DNA from: Devosia sp. A16
GTDB taxonomy: Bacteria > Pseudomonadota > Alphaproteobacteria > Rhizobiales > Devosiaceae
Direction of reading: 5' to 3'
DNA: 64,000 bases
NCBI RefSeq assembly: GCF_001402915.1
Contig: NZ_CP012945.1
Coordinates: 940,001-1,004,000 of the forward strand
Both the position numbers and the translations under genes were made by a program. Shown here piece by piece: positions 34,286-43,200 of this stretch (positions are counted from its first letter, which is position 1; every line of letters begins with the position of its first letter). Under the pieces are notes generated by a model. It was not told the DNA's origin. It made no database searches and saw only the letters and a program-made list of their open reading frames with translations.

Positions 34286-35194
34286 ATGGCCAAAACCGGA
34301 CGCGCGGCCGCCACCGCGACGACGCCCGAAAAGCCCGCCAAGCCGGCGCGGAAGAAGAGCGCCGACGGCGAAGCCGGCGACAAGCTCGCCTACGGCGTGC
34401 CGGCGCTGGAAAAGGGGCTCGACGTGATCGAGCTCCTGGCCCAGCAGTCCAAGGGCATCACCCAGAGCGAGATCGCGCAGCTGCTCGGCCGGTCGCTGCA
34501 GGAGGTCTACCGCGTGGTGATGGCGCTCGAGCGCCGCGGCTATATCCAGCGGCGGCCGGGCGAGGATGGCTTCTTCCTTTCCAACCATCTGCACGTACTG
34601 GCCAACCAGTATCCGCCAATGCGCCGGCTGCTCGATGCGGCCCTGCCGATCATGTACTCGACCTCGATCGCCGCCTACCAGGCGCTGCACATCGCCATTC
34701 TCGATCGCCTCGCCATCCGCGTCGTGGCGCAGGTCGATAGCCCCGCCCCGCTCGGCTTTCGCCTCCGCGTCGGCACCCAGAACCCCGCCGCCTCCACCGC
34801 CTCCGGCCGCCTGCTGCTCGCCTTCCAGCCGCCGGCGATCAAGGATTGGGTGCTGGCGGAGATCGAGCGGACCGCGCCCGAAACCGACATGGTGGCGCTG
34901 AAGCGCCGGGTCGAAACGCTGCATCGCACCGGCTACGAGATCATCGCCGGCGAGGGCCTCCAGGGCATCACCGACGTGAGCTTTCCCATCCTCGACGCCA
35001 ATGGCTACGCACTGGCCGTGCTGACCATGCCGTACCTGCCCTCGAGCAAGGAGCGCGTATCGCTGGAAGCGGCGAGCCGCGCCCAGTTCGAAGCCGCCAG
35101 GGCCATCACCCAGCTGTTCGACGGCACGCTGATCGAACCGAAATTCCCGCTGGCCCCGATCCGCGAAAAGCGCCCGCCGGCGCGACCGACCTGA
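34286..35194 (+). CDS. IclR family transcriptional regulator
   Basis: 302 residues. An Ala/Lys/Pro-rich tail of about 35 residues precedes the HTH (KGLDVIELLAQQSKGITQSEIAQLLGRSLQEVYRVVMALERRGYIQRR), then the IclR effector domain (TASGRLLLAFQPP; HRTGYEI). AGGGAGA upstream of the ATG supports the start. Probably regulates the DoeB-like operon and, through the shared repeat at 40557-40583, the sugar genes further on. Confidence 0.9.
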   Translation: MAKTGRAAATATTPEKPAKPARKKSADGEAGDKLAYGVPALEKGLDVIELLAQQSKGITQSEIAQLLGRSLQEVYRVVMALERRGYIQRRPGEDGFFLSNHLHVLANQYPPMRRLLDAALPIMYSTSIAAYQALHIAILDRLAIRVVAQVDSPAPLGFRLRVGTQNPAASTASGRLLLAFQPPAIKDWVLAEIERTAPETDMVALKRRVETLHRTGYEIIAGEGLQGITDVSFPILDANGYALAVLTMPYLPSSKERVSLEAASRAQFEAARAITQLFDGTLIEPKFPLAPIREKRPPARPT

Positions 35195-35212
35195 GGTAAG
35201 CCACTGGCCTCT

Positions 35213-35349
35213 CCGTGATCCTCCCCCGCGTGGCGGGGGAGGGGGACCGCCGAAGGCGGTGGAGGGGGCGGCAAGACTCTCCGGCTTGGGCTCCCCCCTC
35301 CACCAGCTTCGCTGGTCCCCCTCCCCCGCCCCGCGGGGGAGGATCACTG
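35213..35349. repeat. Intergenic palindromic repeat, family A
   Basis: Same outer and inner arms as the copy at 25565-25712, including the ggcaagactct loop. Lies between convergent IclR and mutarotase genes, so it may be a bidirectional terminator. Confidence 0.78.
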
Positions 35350-35364
35350 AGAACTCGTTGCCCC

Positions 35365-35721
35365 TCACCGCGTCGACTCCCCGACCCGATGCGCGAACAC
35401 CTCGTCGAGCCATAGCGGCTCGCCCTGGGCATCGCCAATCGAGAGGAAGATCTCCGCCATCGACGCGGTCCAGGCGCGCTGCACCTCCGACGCGGCCGTC
35501 GCTGCCGATGCAGCCCGAAATCCCGCCGTCGCCCGCATCCGGCAGACCACGATCTCCTCGTGCCGCCAGATCTGGTAGTCGTAGATCCCCGCCGCATCGA
35601 TCAGCGCCAGGATTTCCGGCCACACCGCGCGGTGCTTTTCGTCATAGGCCGGGCCCATGCCGGGCTTCAGCCGGTAGATGTAGAGGAACGCCTCACCTGG
35701 CGCCGTATCGCGAGCCGTCAT
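35365..35721 (-). CDS. L-rhamnose mutarotase family protein
   Basis: 118 residues of the RhaM-type dimeric alpha/beta barrel: YIYRLKPGMGPAYDEKHRAVWPEILALIDAAGIYDYQIWRHEE, containing the conserved Tyr-Arg, the KH pair and the WPE segment. Such proteins interconvert anomers of L-rhamnose or L-fucose. Last gene of the transporter operon, overlapping the permease stop by four bases. C-terminal part is less conserved, so substrate may differ from rhamnose. Confidence 0.87.
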   Translation of the reverse strand: MTARDTAPGEAFLYIYRLKPGMGPAYDEKHRAVWPEILALIDAAGIYDYQIWRHEEIVVCRMRATAGFRAASAATAASEVQRAWTASMAEIFLSIGDAQGEPLWLDEVFAHRVGESTR

Positions 35722-36599
35722 TTCACCGCCCCCGCCAGCGCACCTGAGAGGATCTGCCGCTGGAACAGCAAATAGACGATCATCACCGGCAACAGCGCAA
35801 CGATCAAACCGGCGCTGATCAACGGAATCGACACGTCATACTGGCCCGAGAGCAGCGCCACCCCGACCATCAGGGTGGTCTTGTCCGAACCGCCCATGAT
35901 CACCAGCGGCAAGAGCAGATCGTTCCACATCCAGACGAAGTTGAGGATCGAGAGCGCCGCGATCGCCGGGGTCGAGATCGGCAGCATCATCTGGAACAGG
36001 ATGCGCAACTCCCCTGCCCCGTCGATGCGGGCGGCCTCGATCAACTCGTCGGGAATGGCGCGGAAAAACGCCGCCAGCATATAGGTGCTGATCGGCAGCC
36101 CGAACGCCGCATAGGAAAAGATCAGCCCCTGGTAGGTGCCGCCCAGCCCCAGGTCGAGAATGGTCTCATAGAGCGGGTAGATCACCACCTGGCTGGGGAT
36201 CACCAGCATGGCGATGATGAACAAAAAGATCAGGTTGCCGCCCTTGATCCGGAGCTTGGTCACCGCATAGGCGATAAACAGCGCCGCCACCGTCGAGAGC
36301 AGCAGCCCGCCGCCGGTGGTGATGATGCTGTTGAGCAAGAGCCGCGGCACGTCCATGCGCACGAACGTCTCGACATAGTTCTCGAAGCTGATGTCGACCG
36401 GCAGCCCGAGCGGGTTCTGCGCGTAGCCGGTGCGGGTCTTCAGCGAATTGAGGACTGTGAACACCAGCGGGTAGAGCGCCACCACCGCCACCACCACGAG
36501 GACGAAGCTCACCAGCCATTTGACGATGGTACGGAGCAACGGGTTGCTGCCCGGCGCCACCTCGTCGGGCACGGTCTCGGAAACGCTGGCGAGGCTCAT
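35718..36599 (-). CDS. Carbohydrate ABC transporter permease (MalG-like)
   Basis: 293 residues with about six membrane helices (first WLVSFVLVVVAVVALYPLVFT). EAA loop: ELIEAARIDGAGELRILFQMMLPIS. Second permease of a CUT1 importer. Overlaps both the preceding permease and the following mutarotase gene by four bases. Confidence 0.93.
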   Translation of the reverse strand: MSLASVSETVPDEVAPGSNPLLRTIVKWLVSFVLVVVAVVALYPLVFTVLNSLKTRTGYAQNPLGLPVDISFENYVETFVRMDVPRLLLNSIITTGGGLLLSTVAALFIAYAVTKLRIKGGNLIFLFIIAMLVIPSQVVIYPLYETILDLGLGGTYQGLIFSYAAFGLPISTYMLAAFFRAIPDELIEAARIDGAGELRILFQMMLPISTPAIAALSILNFVWMWNDLLLPLVIMGGSDKTTLMVGVALLSGQYDVSIPLISAGLIVALLPVMIVYLLFQRQILSGALAGAVK

Positions 36600-37522
36600 T
36601 TGCTGGCCTTTCCTTCGGCATACATGCGCCGGACCACGAAGGCCGAGACGATGGCGGCGAACACGAACAGCGCCATGCCGATGGCCGCGCCCTTGCCGCG
36701 ATTGAGGAATTCGAAGGTGGTGGTGAACACCAGGTACTCGGGCAGCATGGTGGCGCTACCCGGCCCGCCGCGCGTCAGCGCATAGATCAGCGGGAACATC
36801 CAGATCAGCATCGACGAGGTGCAGAGCACCGTCCAGTAGCCGATCACCGGCTTCAGCAGCGGCGTGACGATCTCGATCAAGAGCCGCCAGAAGCCGGCAC
36901 CATCGAGCCGCGCCGCCTCGATCACCTCGTCGGGCACCGTCGAAAGGCCCGAGAGATAGGTGAGGACGCCGAGCCCGAAAAAGCTCCACAGCGCCACCGA
37001 GGTCAGCGAGAACAGCGCGCTGGTCGCCCCGTTCAGCCATTCGATAGCCAAGGGCGCGAGGCCGATGAAGATCAGGAAGGCGTTGAGCGGCCCATCGGGC
37101 GCAAGGATCTGCCGGAACATGATGCCGACGACGATCGGCGCGATCATGTAGGGCAGGAAATAGATGGCACGGAACGCCTTCCAGCCGGGCGAACGCTGGA
37201 AGATCAGCAGCGCCAGCACCAGCGGCAGGAAAATCCATACCGGCAACGTCACGAACACCAGAGCGGCGTTCTTGAACGAGGTCGCGAACACCGGGTCCTT
37301 GAACATCGAAACATAGTTCGCGAACCAGGCGAACTTCGGCTCCTCGAAGCCGCGCGTCTGGTAGAGGCTGAGGATGAAAGCGCGGACCAGCGGCACCAGC
37401 TTGAAGACGATGGCCAGCGCGATGCCCGGCACCACCAGCGCGATGCCGAGGATCAGCTCAGGCCGCATCCGGCGTTTCCTGCGGCTCAGGCCACTGCTCG
37501 ATGACTGGGCGATCTGGGTCAT
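36596..37522 (-). CDS. Carbohydrate ABC transporter permease (MalF-like)
   Basis: 308 residues, start at MTQIAQSSSSGLSRRKRRMRPE, a basic N-terminus before the first helix (LILGIALVVPGIALAIVFK). EAA loop: EVIEAARLDGAGFWRLLIEIVTPL. Works with the MalG-like partner. The gap to the binding-protein gene contains a family B repeat. No ATPase gene accompanies this transporter. Confidence 0.93.
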   Translation of the reverse strand: MTQIAQSSSSGLSRRKRRMRPELILGIALVVPGIALAIVFKLVPLVRAFILSLYQTRGFEEPKFAWFANYVSMFKDPVFATSFKNAALVFVTLPVWIFLPLVLALLIFQRSPGWKAFRAIYFLPYMIAPIVVGIMFRQILAPDGPLNAFLIFIGLAPLAIEWLNGATSALFSLTSVALWSFFGLGVLTYLSGLSTVPDEVIEAARLDGAGFWRLLIEIVTPLLKPVIGYWTVLCTSSMLIWMFPLIYALTRGGPGSATMLPEYLVFTTTFEFLNRGKGAAIGMALFVFAAIVSAFVVRRMYAEGKASK

Positions 37523-37615
37523 GCTTTTTCCGAAGGCCTGGAAGAACGGAGCCGGTGAGCCGGCTCCGGACGGTCGATGGCGACACCGCAGCTGACGAGC
37601 CGGTGCGGGAAGAGT

Positions 37616-37722
37616 ACCCCCACCCCTGTCCCCTCCCCGCAAGGGGGAGGGAGACGCTCACACCGGCGTCAGTGTTTTGGTCTCCTCCCCCCTTGCGGGG
37701 GAGGGACAGGGTGGGGGGTGCT
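37616..37722. repeat. Intergenic palindromic repeat, family B
   Basis: Arms cccccacccctgtcccctccccgcaaggggg and cccccttgcgggggagggacagggtgggggg around a short loop, between the binding-protein and permease genes of one operon. Likely reduces permease expression relative to binding protein. Confidence 0.75.
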
Positions 37723-37745
37723 CTTTCCGAGCCGAACCGCCCCCT

Positions 37746-39032
37746 TTACTGCGCCTTGCTCGGGCTCTCTTCGAGCGCGGTCTGCATCTGCGCCGTCCAG
37801 TCGGCGACGGTGATCGTCCCCAGCGTCACTTCCTGCCAGCCGCGCGCCAGGGCGTCGGCTTCCTGGCCGGAGAGCAGCACGCCGACATGCAGGGTCGGCG
37901 TCTTGATGATCTCCTGGATCTGCGCCAGCGCCTGCGACTTGGGCAGCGCGTTCGGATCGACGTTCTTGTTGAGCGAGATGCCGCCGGCGACGCTGGCGAG
38001 GAGGTTGGCATTCTCGACCCCGGCGACGAACTTGACGAACTTGAACGCCGCTTCCTGCTTGGTGCTCCACGGCGTCACGCCGAACACCGAGCTCTCGGTG
38101 CCGCTGAAGCTGTGTGCCAGCGGCGCATCGGCCACCAGTACCGGCCAGCGCATCGCACCGACATTCTCATCGCCCAAGGCCGCACCGAACGCCGCCCAGT
38201 TCACCGCGTCGGCGATGATGGTAGAGGCGAAGGCAGCATTGCCGCTTTGGAAGATATCGGCGCCGTCGGGCAGCATCGAGATCGAGGGCGAGCTCGAGTT
38301 GATCCAGCCGCGCGTCGTGCCGATCGAGGCCATGGCTTCGAGGATCGACACCATCTTGGGGTCGGTCCACGGCAGCTTGCCCGCCATGATGGCGCGCATG
38401 TCGTCTTCGGTGAGGAAGTTGCGGGCGACTTCCGGGAAATTCCAGTAGGCCGGGAACACCCCGGTCATGCCATGCGCGAGGCAGGTCTTGCCGATGGCCT
38501 TCACCGCCGTGCAGGCGGCGTCCATTTCGTCCCAGGTCTTGGGCGGGTTGGCGGCATCGAGCCCGGCTTCGGTGAGCACTGCCTTGTTGTAGTACATCAC
38601 GTTGCCCTGGTAGCCGAACGGCAACCCGTAGCAGGGCTGGGTGGTGTCGTAGTTGAGGCAACCACCCGAATAGGTGATGAGGTCGCTCGCCGCGGCCAGC
38701 ACGTCCTCGGGCAGCTGCACATAGGCGCTGCGCCGGTCGAACAGCTCGAGGCCGGCATTGTTCTCCATCACGTCGGGGCCGCTCTTGGTCGCGATGTAAG
38801 GGCCCTGGACGCTCGGATAGCGATCGAACGGCACGGTCTCGAGCTCGACCTTCACATCCGGATTGGCCTTTTCGAACGCTGCCACCAGCTGCGTCCAGTA
38901 CTCCGGCCCACCCGGCTGCCAGTTGAGCACGCGAATGGTGGTGACGTCCTGCGCCAATGCCGGCGCCAGCATCGCGGTGAGCGCCACGGCGCGGGCCGCA
39001 ATACGCCGAGCCTGTCTCGAAACGATGGTCAT
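37746..39032 (-). CDS. Extracellular sugar-binding protein of ABC transporter (family 1)
   Basis: 428 residues. Signal peptide MTIVSRQARRIAARAVALTA ending near ALAQ. The mature chain resembles CUT1 binding proteins (TTIRVLNWQPGGPEYWTQLVAAFEKANPDVKVELE; YGLPFGYQGNVMYYNKAVLTEAGL). First gene of the operon running to the mutarotase at 35365. Context suggests a deoxysugar or its glycoside as ligand. Confidence 0.92.
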   Translation of the reverse strand: MTIVSRQARRIAARAVALTAMLAPALAQDVTTIRVLNWQPGGPEYWTQLVAAFEKANPDVKVELETVPFDRYPSVQGPYIATKSGPDVMENNAGLELFDRRSAYVQLPEDVLAAASDLITYSGGCLNYDTTQPCYGLPFGYQGNVMYYNKAVLTEAGLDAANPPKTWDEMDAACTAVKAIGKTCLAHGMTGVFPAYWNFPEVARNFLTEDDMRAIMAGKLPWTDPKMVSILEAMASIGTTRGWINSSSPSISMLPDGADIFQSGNAAFASTIIADAVNWAAFGAALGDENVGAMRWPVLVADAPLAHSFSGTESSVFGVTPWSTKQEAAFKFVKFVAGVENANLLASVAGGISLNKNVDPNALPKSQALAQIQEIIKTPTLHVGVLLSGQEADALARGWQEVTLGTITVADWTAQMQTALEESPSKAQ

Positions 39033-39396
39033 CTGAAATATCCCTTCCTCTGATGCCGGCGCCGGCTGAAGCCCCTCGCGCCGTTGTCCCCTATGGGCGC
39101 CGGGAAAGCGCCCCGCTTCCCCGATCACCCCATCGACACACCCCTCGGACGCGCATCTTCACGCCCCGTGTCAGTGCCGTGACGCTAGCACGACAAGTTT
39201 CCAATATGAAAGTGTAATTTCTTATACAAAAGTCTGGCGGACTGCCGTTGGGCCGGTGCGGGCTGACCCCCACCCCTGTCCCCTCCCCCTAAGAATGGGG
39301 AGGGAGACCCTCGCAGGGAAATCGAGGCTATCGTCTCCCTCCCCCTGTTTAAGGGGGAGGGGACAGGGGTGGGGGTCAGCCCGCACCGGCGTCGCG
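39033..39396. other. Intergenic region, 364 bases: promoter patch and family B repeat
   Basis: Contains an AT-rich patch at about 39200-39235 (likely promoter for the minus-strand binding-protein gene) and the long family B inverted repeat at 39252-39390. No gene seen. Confidence 0.65.
39252..39390. terminator. Family B repeat with 39-bp perfect stem; probable terminator
   Basis: The arms 39252-39290 and 39352-39390 are perfect reverse complements over 39 bp (beginning gccggtgcgggctgac and ending gtcagcccgcaccggc), loop about 61 bases with its own partial symmetry. It follows the Gfo/Idh stop by six bases. Terminator activity is inferred. Confidence 0.7.
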
Positions 39397-40488
39397 TCAG
39401 ATAACCTCCGGCACCACCCCACCCTGCCGGCTCGATTTCAGCGCCGCGTCGACCAGCGCCATGGTCCTGATGGAATCGCGCACATCGGTGTCGAGCACCG
39501 GGTCCTCCCCGGCAACGAAGCGCTGCAGGTTGGCCATGACGAAGCCGAAGGCGTCGGGCACGCGCTCGCCGCCGACCAGCGGCACTTTCGTCCACGGCAC
39601 GCCCGCGATGGTCATTTCCAGCGTCTCGGGCACCGGCTTCACGTAGTCGATCAGGTAGCCGACCGTCAGGTGTGCGCAGCCTGCCGTGCCCTCGACGCGG
39701 ATCGTCGCCTCGATATGCTCGGGGCCGTAATTGTAGGTGTGATTTAGCGACAATGCGCAGCGCACCCGGTCGCCATAGTCGAGAATGATCGAGGAGCGCG
39801 CATCGGCCAGGCTCGGGTAGCGCGGATGCTTCACCGCCTTGGCGTAGACGCTCTCGGGCTCGCCGAGCAGCGAGCGGATCCAGTCGAGATAGTGGATCGA
39901 GTGCAGCGGGATCTCCACTGCATCGAGATGCGGAATGAAGCTCCACAATTCCCACGGCATGTAGACCGCGAGCCGCACCTCGACCTCGACGATCTCGCCG
40001 AGCAGGCCCTTGCGCGCCGCATCGCGGATCGCCAGCATCGAGGGGGTGTAGCGCAGCTGGAAATTGGTGGCAGCCGTGATCGAACGCTGGTCGATCGCCG
40101 CCACGATCTTGCGGGCCGTGGCGAGGTCCGGGCCCACCGGCTTCTGCAGCAGCGCCGCGCTCTTGGCCGGCAGTCGTTCTACCGTCCCGAGCAACACCGC
40201 CGGCGGCAACGCCAGGTCGAAAATGCCATCGGTGCCGCAGGCAGCGATCGCGTCCTCGAGCGTCGGGTGCACCGCCTCGACGCCGAAATCCGCAGCCAGG
40301 GCCTTGGCGGTCTTCTGGTTCACGTCGAAAATCCCGGCCACCGGCAGGCCCATCTTGCGGTAGGCCGGCAGGTGCCCGTCGCGGACGATGCCACCGGCAC
40401 CGATGATGGTGATCGGCCGTGGCCGGCTCGGCATCGGCCAGACCTGCTGCAGGTTGGCGAGGGGCGCGGGAAGGCTCGTCGAGGTCAT
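39397..40488 (-). CDS. Gfo/Idh/MocA family oxidoreductase
   Basis: 363 residues. Rossmann start RPITIIGAGGIVRDGHLPAYRKMG; the catalytic Lys is in LLQKPVGPD (usual EKP replaced by QKP); substrate domain includes PHLDAVEIPLHSIHYLDWIRSLLGEP. Likely oxidises a sugar or sugar derivative to a lactone or keto form. It is transcribed divergently from the glycosidase-like gene across a spacer with the 20-bp-spaced gatag repeat. Confidence 0.88.
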   Translation of the reverse strand: MTSTSLPAPLANLQQVWPMPSRPRPITIIGAGGIVRDGHLPAYRKMGLPVAGIFDVNQKTAKALAADFGVEAVHPTLEDAIAACGTDGIFDLALPPAVLLGTVERLPAKSAALLQKPVGPDLATARKIVAAIDQRSITAATNFQLRYTPSMLAIRDAARKGLLGEIVEVEVRLAVYMPWELWSFIPHLDAVEIPLHSIHYLDWIRSLLGEPESVYAKAVKHPRYPSLADARSSIILDYGDRVRCALSLNHTYNYGPEHIEATIRVEGTAGCAHLTVGYLIDYVKPVPETLEMTIAGVPWTKVPLVGGERVPDAFGFVMANLQRFVAGEDPVLDTDVRDSIRTMALVDAALKSSRQGGVVPEVI

Positions 40489-40556
40489 GAGGTCTCCATC
40501 ACGCGGTCGCTGCAGCGCCCCGACGGGGCAAGGTTCGAACGCGTCAATTATCACTG

Positions 40557-40583
40557 GCGATAGTTGATGTTGATATTTGATAG
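40557..40583. promoter_or_regulatory. Direct repeat gatag spaced 20 bp, candidate operator
   Basis: gcgatag at 40557-40563 and ttgatag at 40577-40583, matching core and spacing of the 34174-34201 repeat. In addition ttatcactggcgata forms a TATC-N6-GATA palindrome at about 40549-40562. Placed in the divergent promoter of the Gfo/Idh and glycosidase-like genes. Confidence 0.5.
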
Positions 40584-40660
40584 GAGCGCTGCTTAACTCT
40601 GTCAAGGATCGCCGGCGTGCCGACGCTCCGCAGCGACCACCAGAGGGAGGACATCCGGCA

Positions 40661-42250
40661 ATGGCCATCGACGGCGACACCAATCACCCACATGCGGCGC
40701 GGCGCCTGCGCGAAAACTTCGGCGACCAGTTGCCGAAGCTGCGCCTGCAGCTCGATCCGGCGCTGGCCGAGGGGGAGTTCGCCATCGTGGCCGTGGGCGA
40801 CACGCTCGAGGTGCGTGGCGGCCCGTTCTCCGGCGTCATCTATGGCGTCGAGGAGATCATCCAGCGCTCCGGCGGCAAGCTCGATCTGGCCGCCTGGACC
40901 AGCCCGGTCACCGGCAAGCCCGGCCTAGCCTATCGCACCTTCTGGACCTGGGACCACTCGACCAACTGGGAGCTGTCGCAGATCGGCCAGCAGGAGATCG
41001 GCGTCTTCAATCCGTTCCAGAAGCCGCCAGGCGGCTTTCTCGCCGACTACAAGCGGCTGGTGGATTTCTGCTCGATCAACCGCATCGGCGGCATCACCGT
41101 CTACGGGTTCCTCCGCGACAGCCATGGCGGCATCGAAGCGGCCAAGGAGCTCTGCCGCTACGGCAACGAGCGCGGCGTCCGCATCATCCCCGGCATCGCC
41201 ATTGGCGCCTATGGCGGTGTCTATTGGGAGGGCAAGCACAAGTACAACCTCGCCACCTGGCTGAAAGCCAACCCGCAGCATGCGGCGAGGATGGAGAAGG
41301 ATGTCGGCTTCCAGATCGCCGACCTCGCCTTCCCGCTCAACTTCCCGCATTCCGACTACACGGTCAGCGCCTGCCCGAGCGCCCCCGAGGTGATCGACTG
41401 GATGGAAGAGGCCGTTGCCTGGCTGGCCGAAACCTTCGAGATCGGCGGCATCAATATCGAGAGCGGCGACTATGGCGTCTGCGGCTGCGAGCGCTGCGTC
41501 GCCCGCCGCGCCAACGATGCCGAGGCGGCGCGCCGCAAGGATGATCACGGCGATTCCTGGTCGCATACCGACATGGCCGAAAACTTCCCGCGGCTCTATC
41601 GCGCCGCCAAGGCCAGGCGCCCCGACCTCTGGATCTATTGCGAAATGCAGTGGGACAACCTGCTCGATCCGGTGGCGACCGAAGCGCAGCACCGGCTGCC
41701 GAAAGGCGCCATCTACCAGCACACTGCCAATCGCAGCTTCTGGAAACGGCTCCGCACCGAGCTGGCGCCCGACTATGTGGCAAACCTGCCCACGCAGCCC
41801 AACGTGCTGCGCTGCCAGTTCGCCTGCCAGTGGAACGGCGACGAGCGCACCGAGCGCTATGCCTTCAACGCGAAGACCTTCGCCGACATGTCGGTGCGTG
41901 GTCGCGAGCTCGGCATGGAAGGGCTGACCGTCTGGGGCGAGCCGTCGGACTACACTGCCACGGTCGAGCTCAGCTACCTCGCCTTCTCGCGCTTCGGCTG
42001 GAATCCGAGGCTTAGCTGGGATGCCTTCGTCGCCGACGAGCTGGCGCCACGGCTCGGCGGCCAGCAGCGGGCCGAGCGCTTCATCGCCATTGCCGAGGAA
42101 GTCGATGCCAACCAGACCCTGCCGGTGGCGCGGCTGCAGGAATTGCAGGGCGAAGCGCTGAAGATCATGGCATTGCTGGAGGGTGAGCCGGCCCGCCGCT
42201 GGCTGACGCTGGGCGAGCAGATCAGCCGCCGCCGCTATATGGGACGCTGA
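40661..42250 (+). CDS. Putative TIM-barrel glycoside hydrolase with GH20b/GH67N-like N-domain
   Basis: 529 residues, no signal peptide. The N-terminal 100 residues (LPKLRLQLD; EFAIVAVGDTLEVRGGPFSGVIYGVEEIIQR) resemble the small domain preceding the barrel in GH20 and GH67 enzymes. The rest looks like a TIM barrel (GITVYGFLRDSHGGIEAAKELCRYGNERGVRIIPGI). A CGCERC motif follows GGINIESGDYGV. No known family is assigned with certainty; the cytoplasmic location suggests action on imported glycosides or oligosaccharides. Start follows AGGGAGG. A nearby lactonase-like gene starts eight bases after the stop. Confidence 0.65.
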   Translation: MAIDGDTNHPHAARRLRENFGDQLPKLRLQLDPALAEGEFAIVAVGDTLEVRGGPFSGVIYGVEEIIQRSGGKLDLAAWTSPVTGKPGLAYRTFWTWDHSTNWELSQIGQQEIGVFNPFQKPPGGFLADYKRLVDFCSINRIGGITVYGFLRDSHGGIEAAKELCRYGNERGVRIIPGIAIGAYGGVYWEGKHKYNLATWLKANPQHAARMEKDVGFQIADLAFPLNFPHSDYTVSACPSAPEVIDWMEEAVAWLAETFEIGGINIESGDYGVCGCERCVARRANDAEAARRKDDHGDSWSHTDMAENFPRLYRAAKARRPDLWIYCEMQWDNLLDPVATEAQHRLPKGAIYQHTANRSFWKRLRTELAPDYVANLPTQPNVLRCQFACQWNGDERTERYAFNAKTFADMSVRGRELGMEGLTVWGEPSDYTATVELSYLAFSRFGWNPRLSWDAFVADELAPRLGGQQRAERFIAIAEEVDANQTLPVARLQELQGEALKIMALLEGEPARRWLTLGEQISRRRYMGR

Positions 42251-42258
42251 CGACCACG

Positions 42259-43155
42259 ATGCGCGACGCCAACGGGCTTTACACCGGGCCGATCATCGAC
42301 CCACACCACCATCTGTTCGACCGCTCGCTCGACAAGCACCCGTGGCTACGCGGCGCCACCGGCGTGCTGGCTGAAAGCTGCCTGCCGGCCGACTACCTCC
42401 GCGACACCGCCGGATACGACATCGTCGGCACCGTGCATGTCGAAGCCGGCTGGCAGCCGGGCGAGCCCTTTGCCGAACTGGCCTGGCTCGATGCGCTGGA
42501 AAAGCCCGATTGGATGGCGCGCCGCTATGTCGGCAACGCCGCCCTCGATGCGCCGGAGACCCCAGCGATCCTCGAGCGCTACTCCGCGCACGGCAAGGTC
42601 GTCGGCATCCGCGACATTCTCAGCTGGCACCCCGACCCGGCCCGCTCCTTCTCTCGCGAGCGTCACCGGATGAGCAGCCCGGCCTGGCAGGCGGGGCTCA
42701 GGCATCTCGATGCGCTCGGGCTGTCGTTCGATCTGATGATCTCGCCCTGGCAGGCGGCCGAGGCGCTGCAGCTGGCGCGCGCCTTCCCGAACCTCAGTTT
42801 CATCGTCAATCACTGCGGCTCGCCCTTCGATCGGACCGACGAGGGCATGGCGCATTGGCGGGCCGGGCTCACTGCCCTCGCCGCCGCGCCGAACGTCGCG
42901 ATCAAGGTCTCCGACCTCGTCGCCTACGATCCGCACTGGACAATCGACAGCCTCCGCCCGGTGGTGCTCGACTGCCTCGCGGCCTTCGGCAGCGAGCGCA
43001 CCATGCTGGCGAGCGATCATCCGGTGCTCGGCCTCGCCGCCACGTTCGAGCAGGCCTACGGCGCCTTCAAGCTCATCCTCAAGGGGCTTTCCGACGCCGA
43101 ATCCGAGGCGGTGTTCTGGAAGAATGCCAACCGGCTCTATCGCCTTGGGATGTAA
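42259..43155 (+). CDS. Amidohydrolase family protein, sugar lactonase-like
   Basis: 298 residues. Metal motif IIDPHHHLFD (HxH), central HVEAGWQP, IVNHCGSPFD and C-terminal LASDHPV. Pattern is that of L-fuconolactonase/L-rhamnono-lactonase-type amidohydrolases. Together with the divergent Gfo/Idh enzyme it can form an oxidation-plus-lactone-hydrolysis pair. The stop codon lies within the first of two tgtaacg half-sites upstream of the LacI gene. Confidence 0.83.
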   Translation: MRDANGLYTGPIIDPHHHLFDRSLDKHPWLRGATGVLAESCLPADYLRDTAGYDIVGTVHVEAGWQPGEPFAELAWLDALEKPDWMARRYVGNAALDAPETPAILERYSAHGKVVGIRDILSWHPDPARSFSRERHRMSSPAWQAGLRHLDALGLSFDLMISPWQAAEALQLARAFPNLSFIVNHCGSPFDRTDEGMAHWRAGLTALAAAPNVAIKVSDLVAYDPHWTIDSLRPVVLDCLAAFGSERTMLASDHPVLGLAATFEQAYGAFKLILKGLSDAESEAVFWKNANRLYRLGM

Positions 43156-43180
43156 CGATATATGTATGTAACGAGCATTT
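43150..43180 (+). promoter_or_regulatory. Candidate LacI autoregulatory half-sites
   Basis: atgtaacg occurs twice, at 43150-43157 and 43166-43173, with AT-rich sequence between. The same octamer appears on the reverse strand within the palindrome at 44397-44414 upstream of the dehydratase operon. Suggests that the LacI protein binds both places. Confidence 0.45.
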
Positions 43181-43200
43181 CGATGAGGTGAGTTCCAGCT

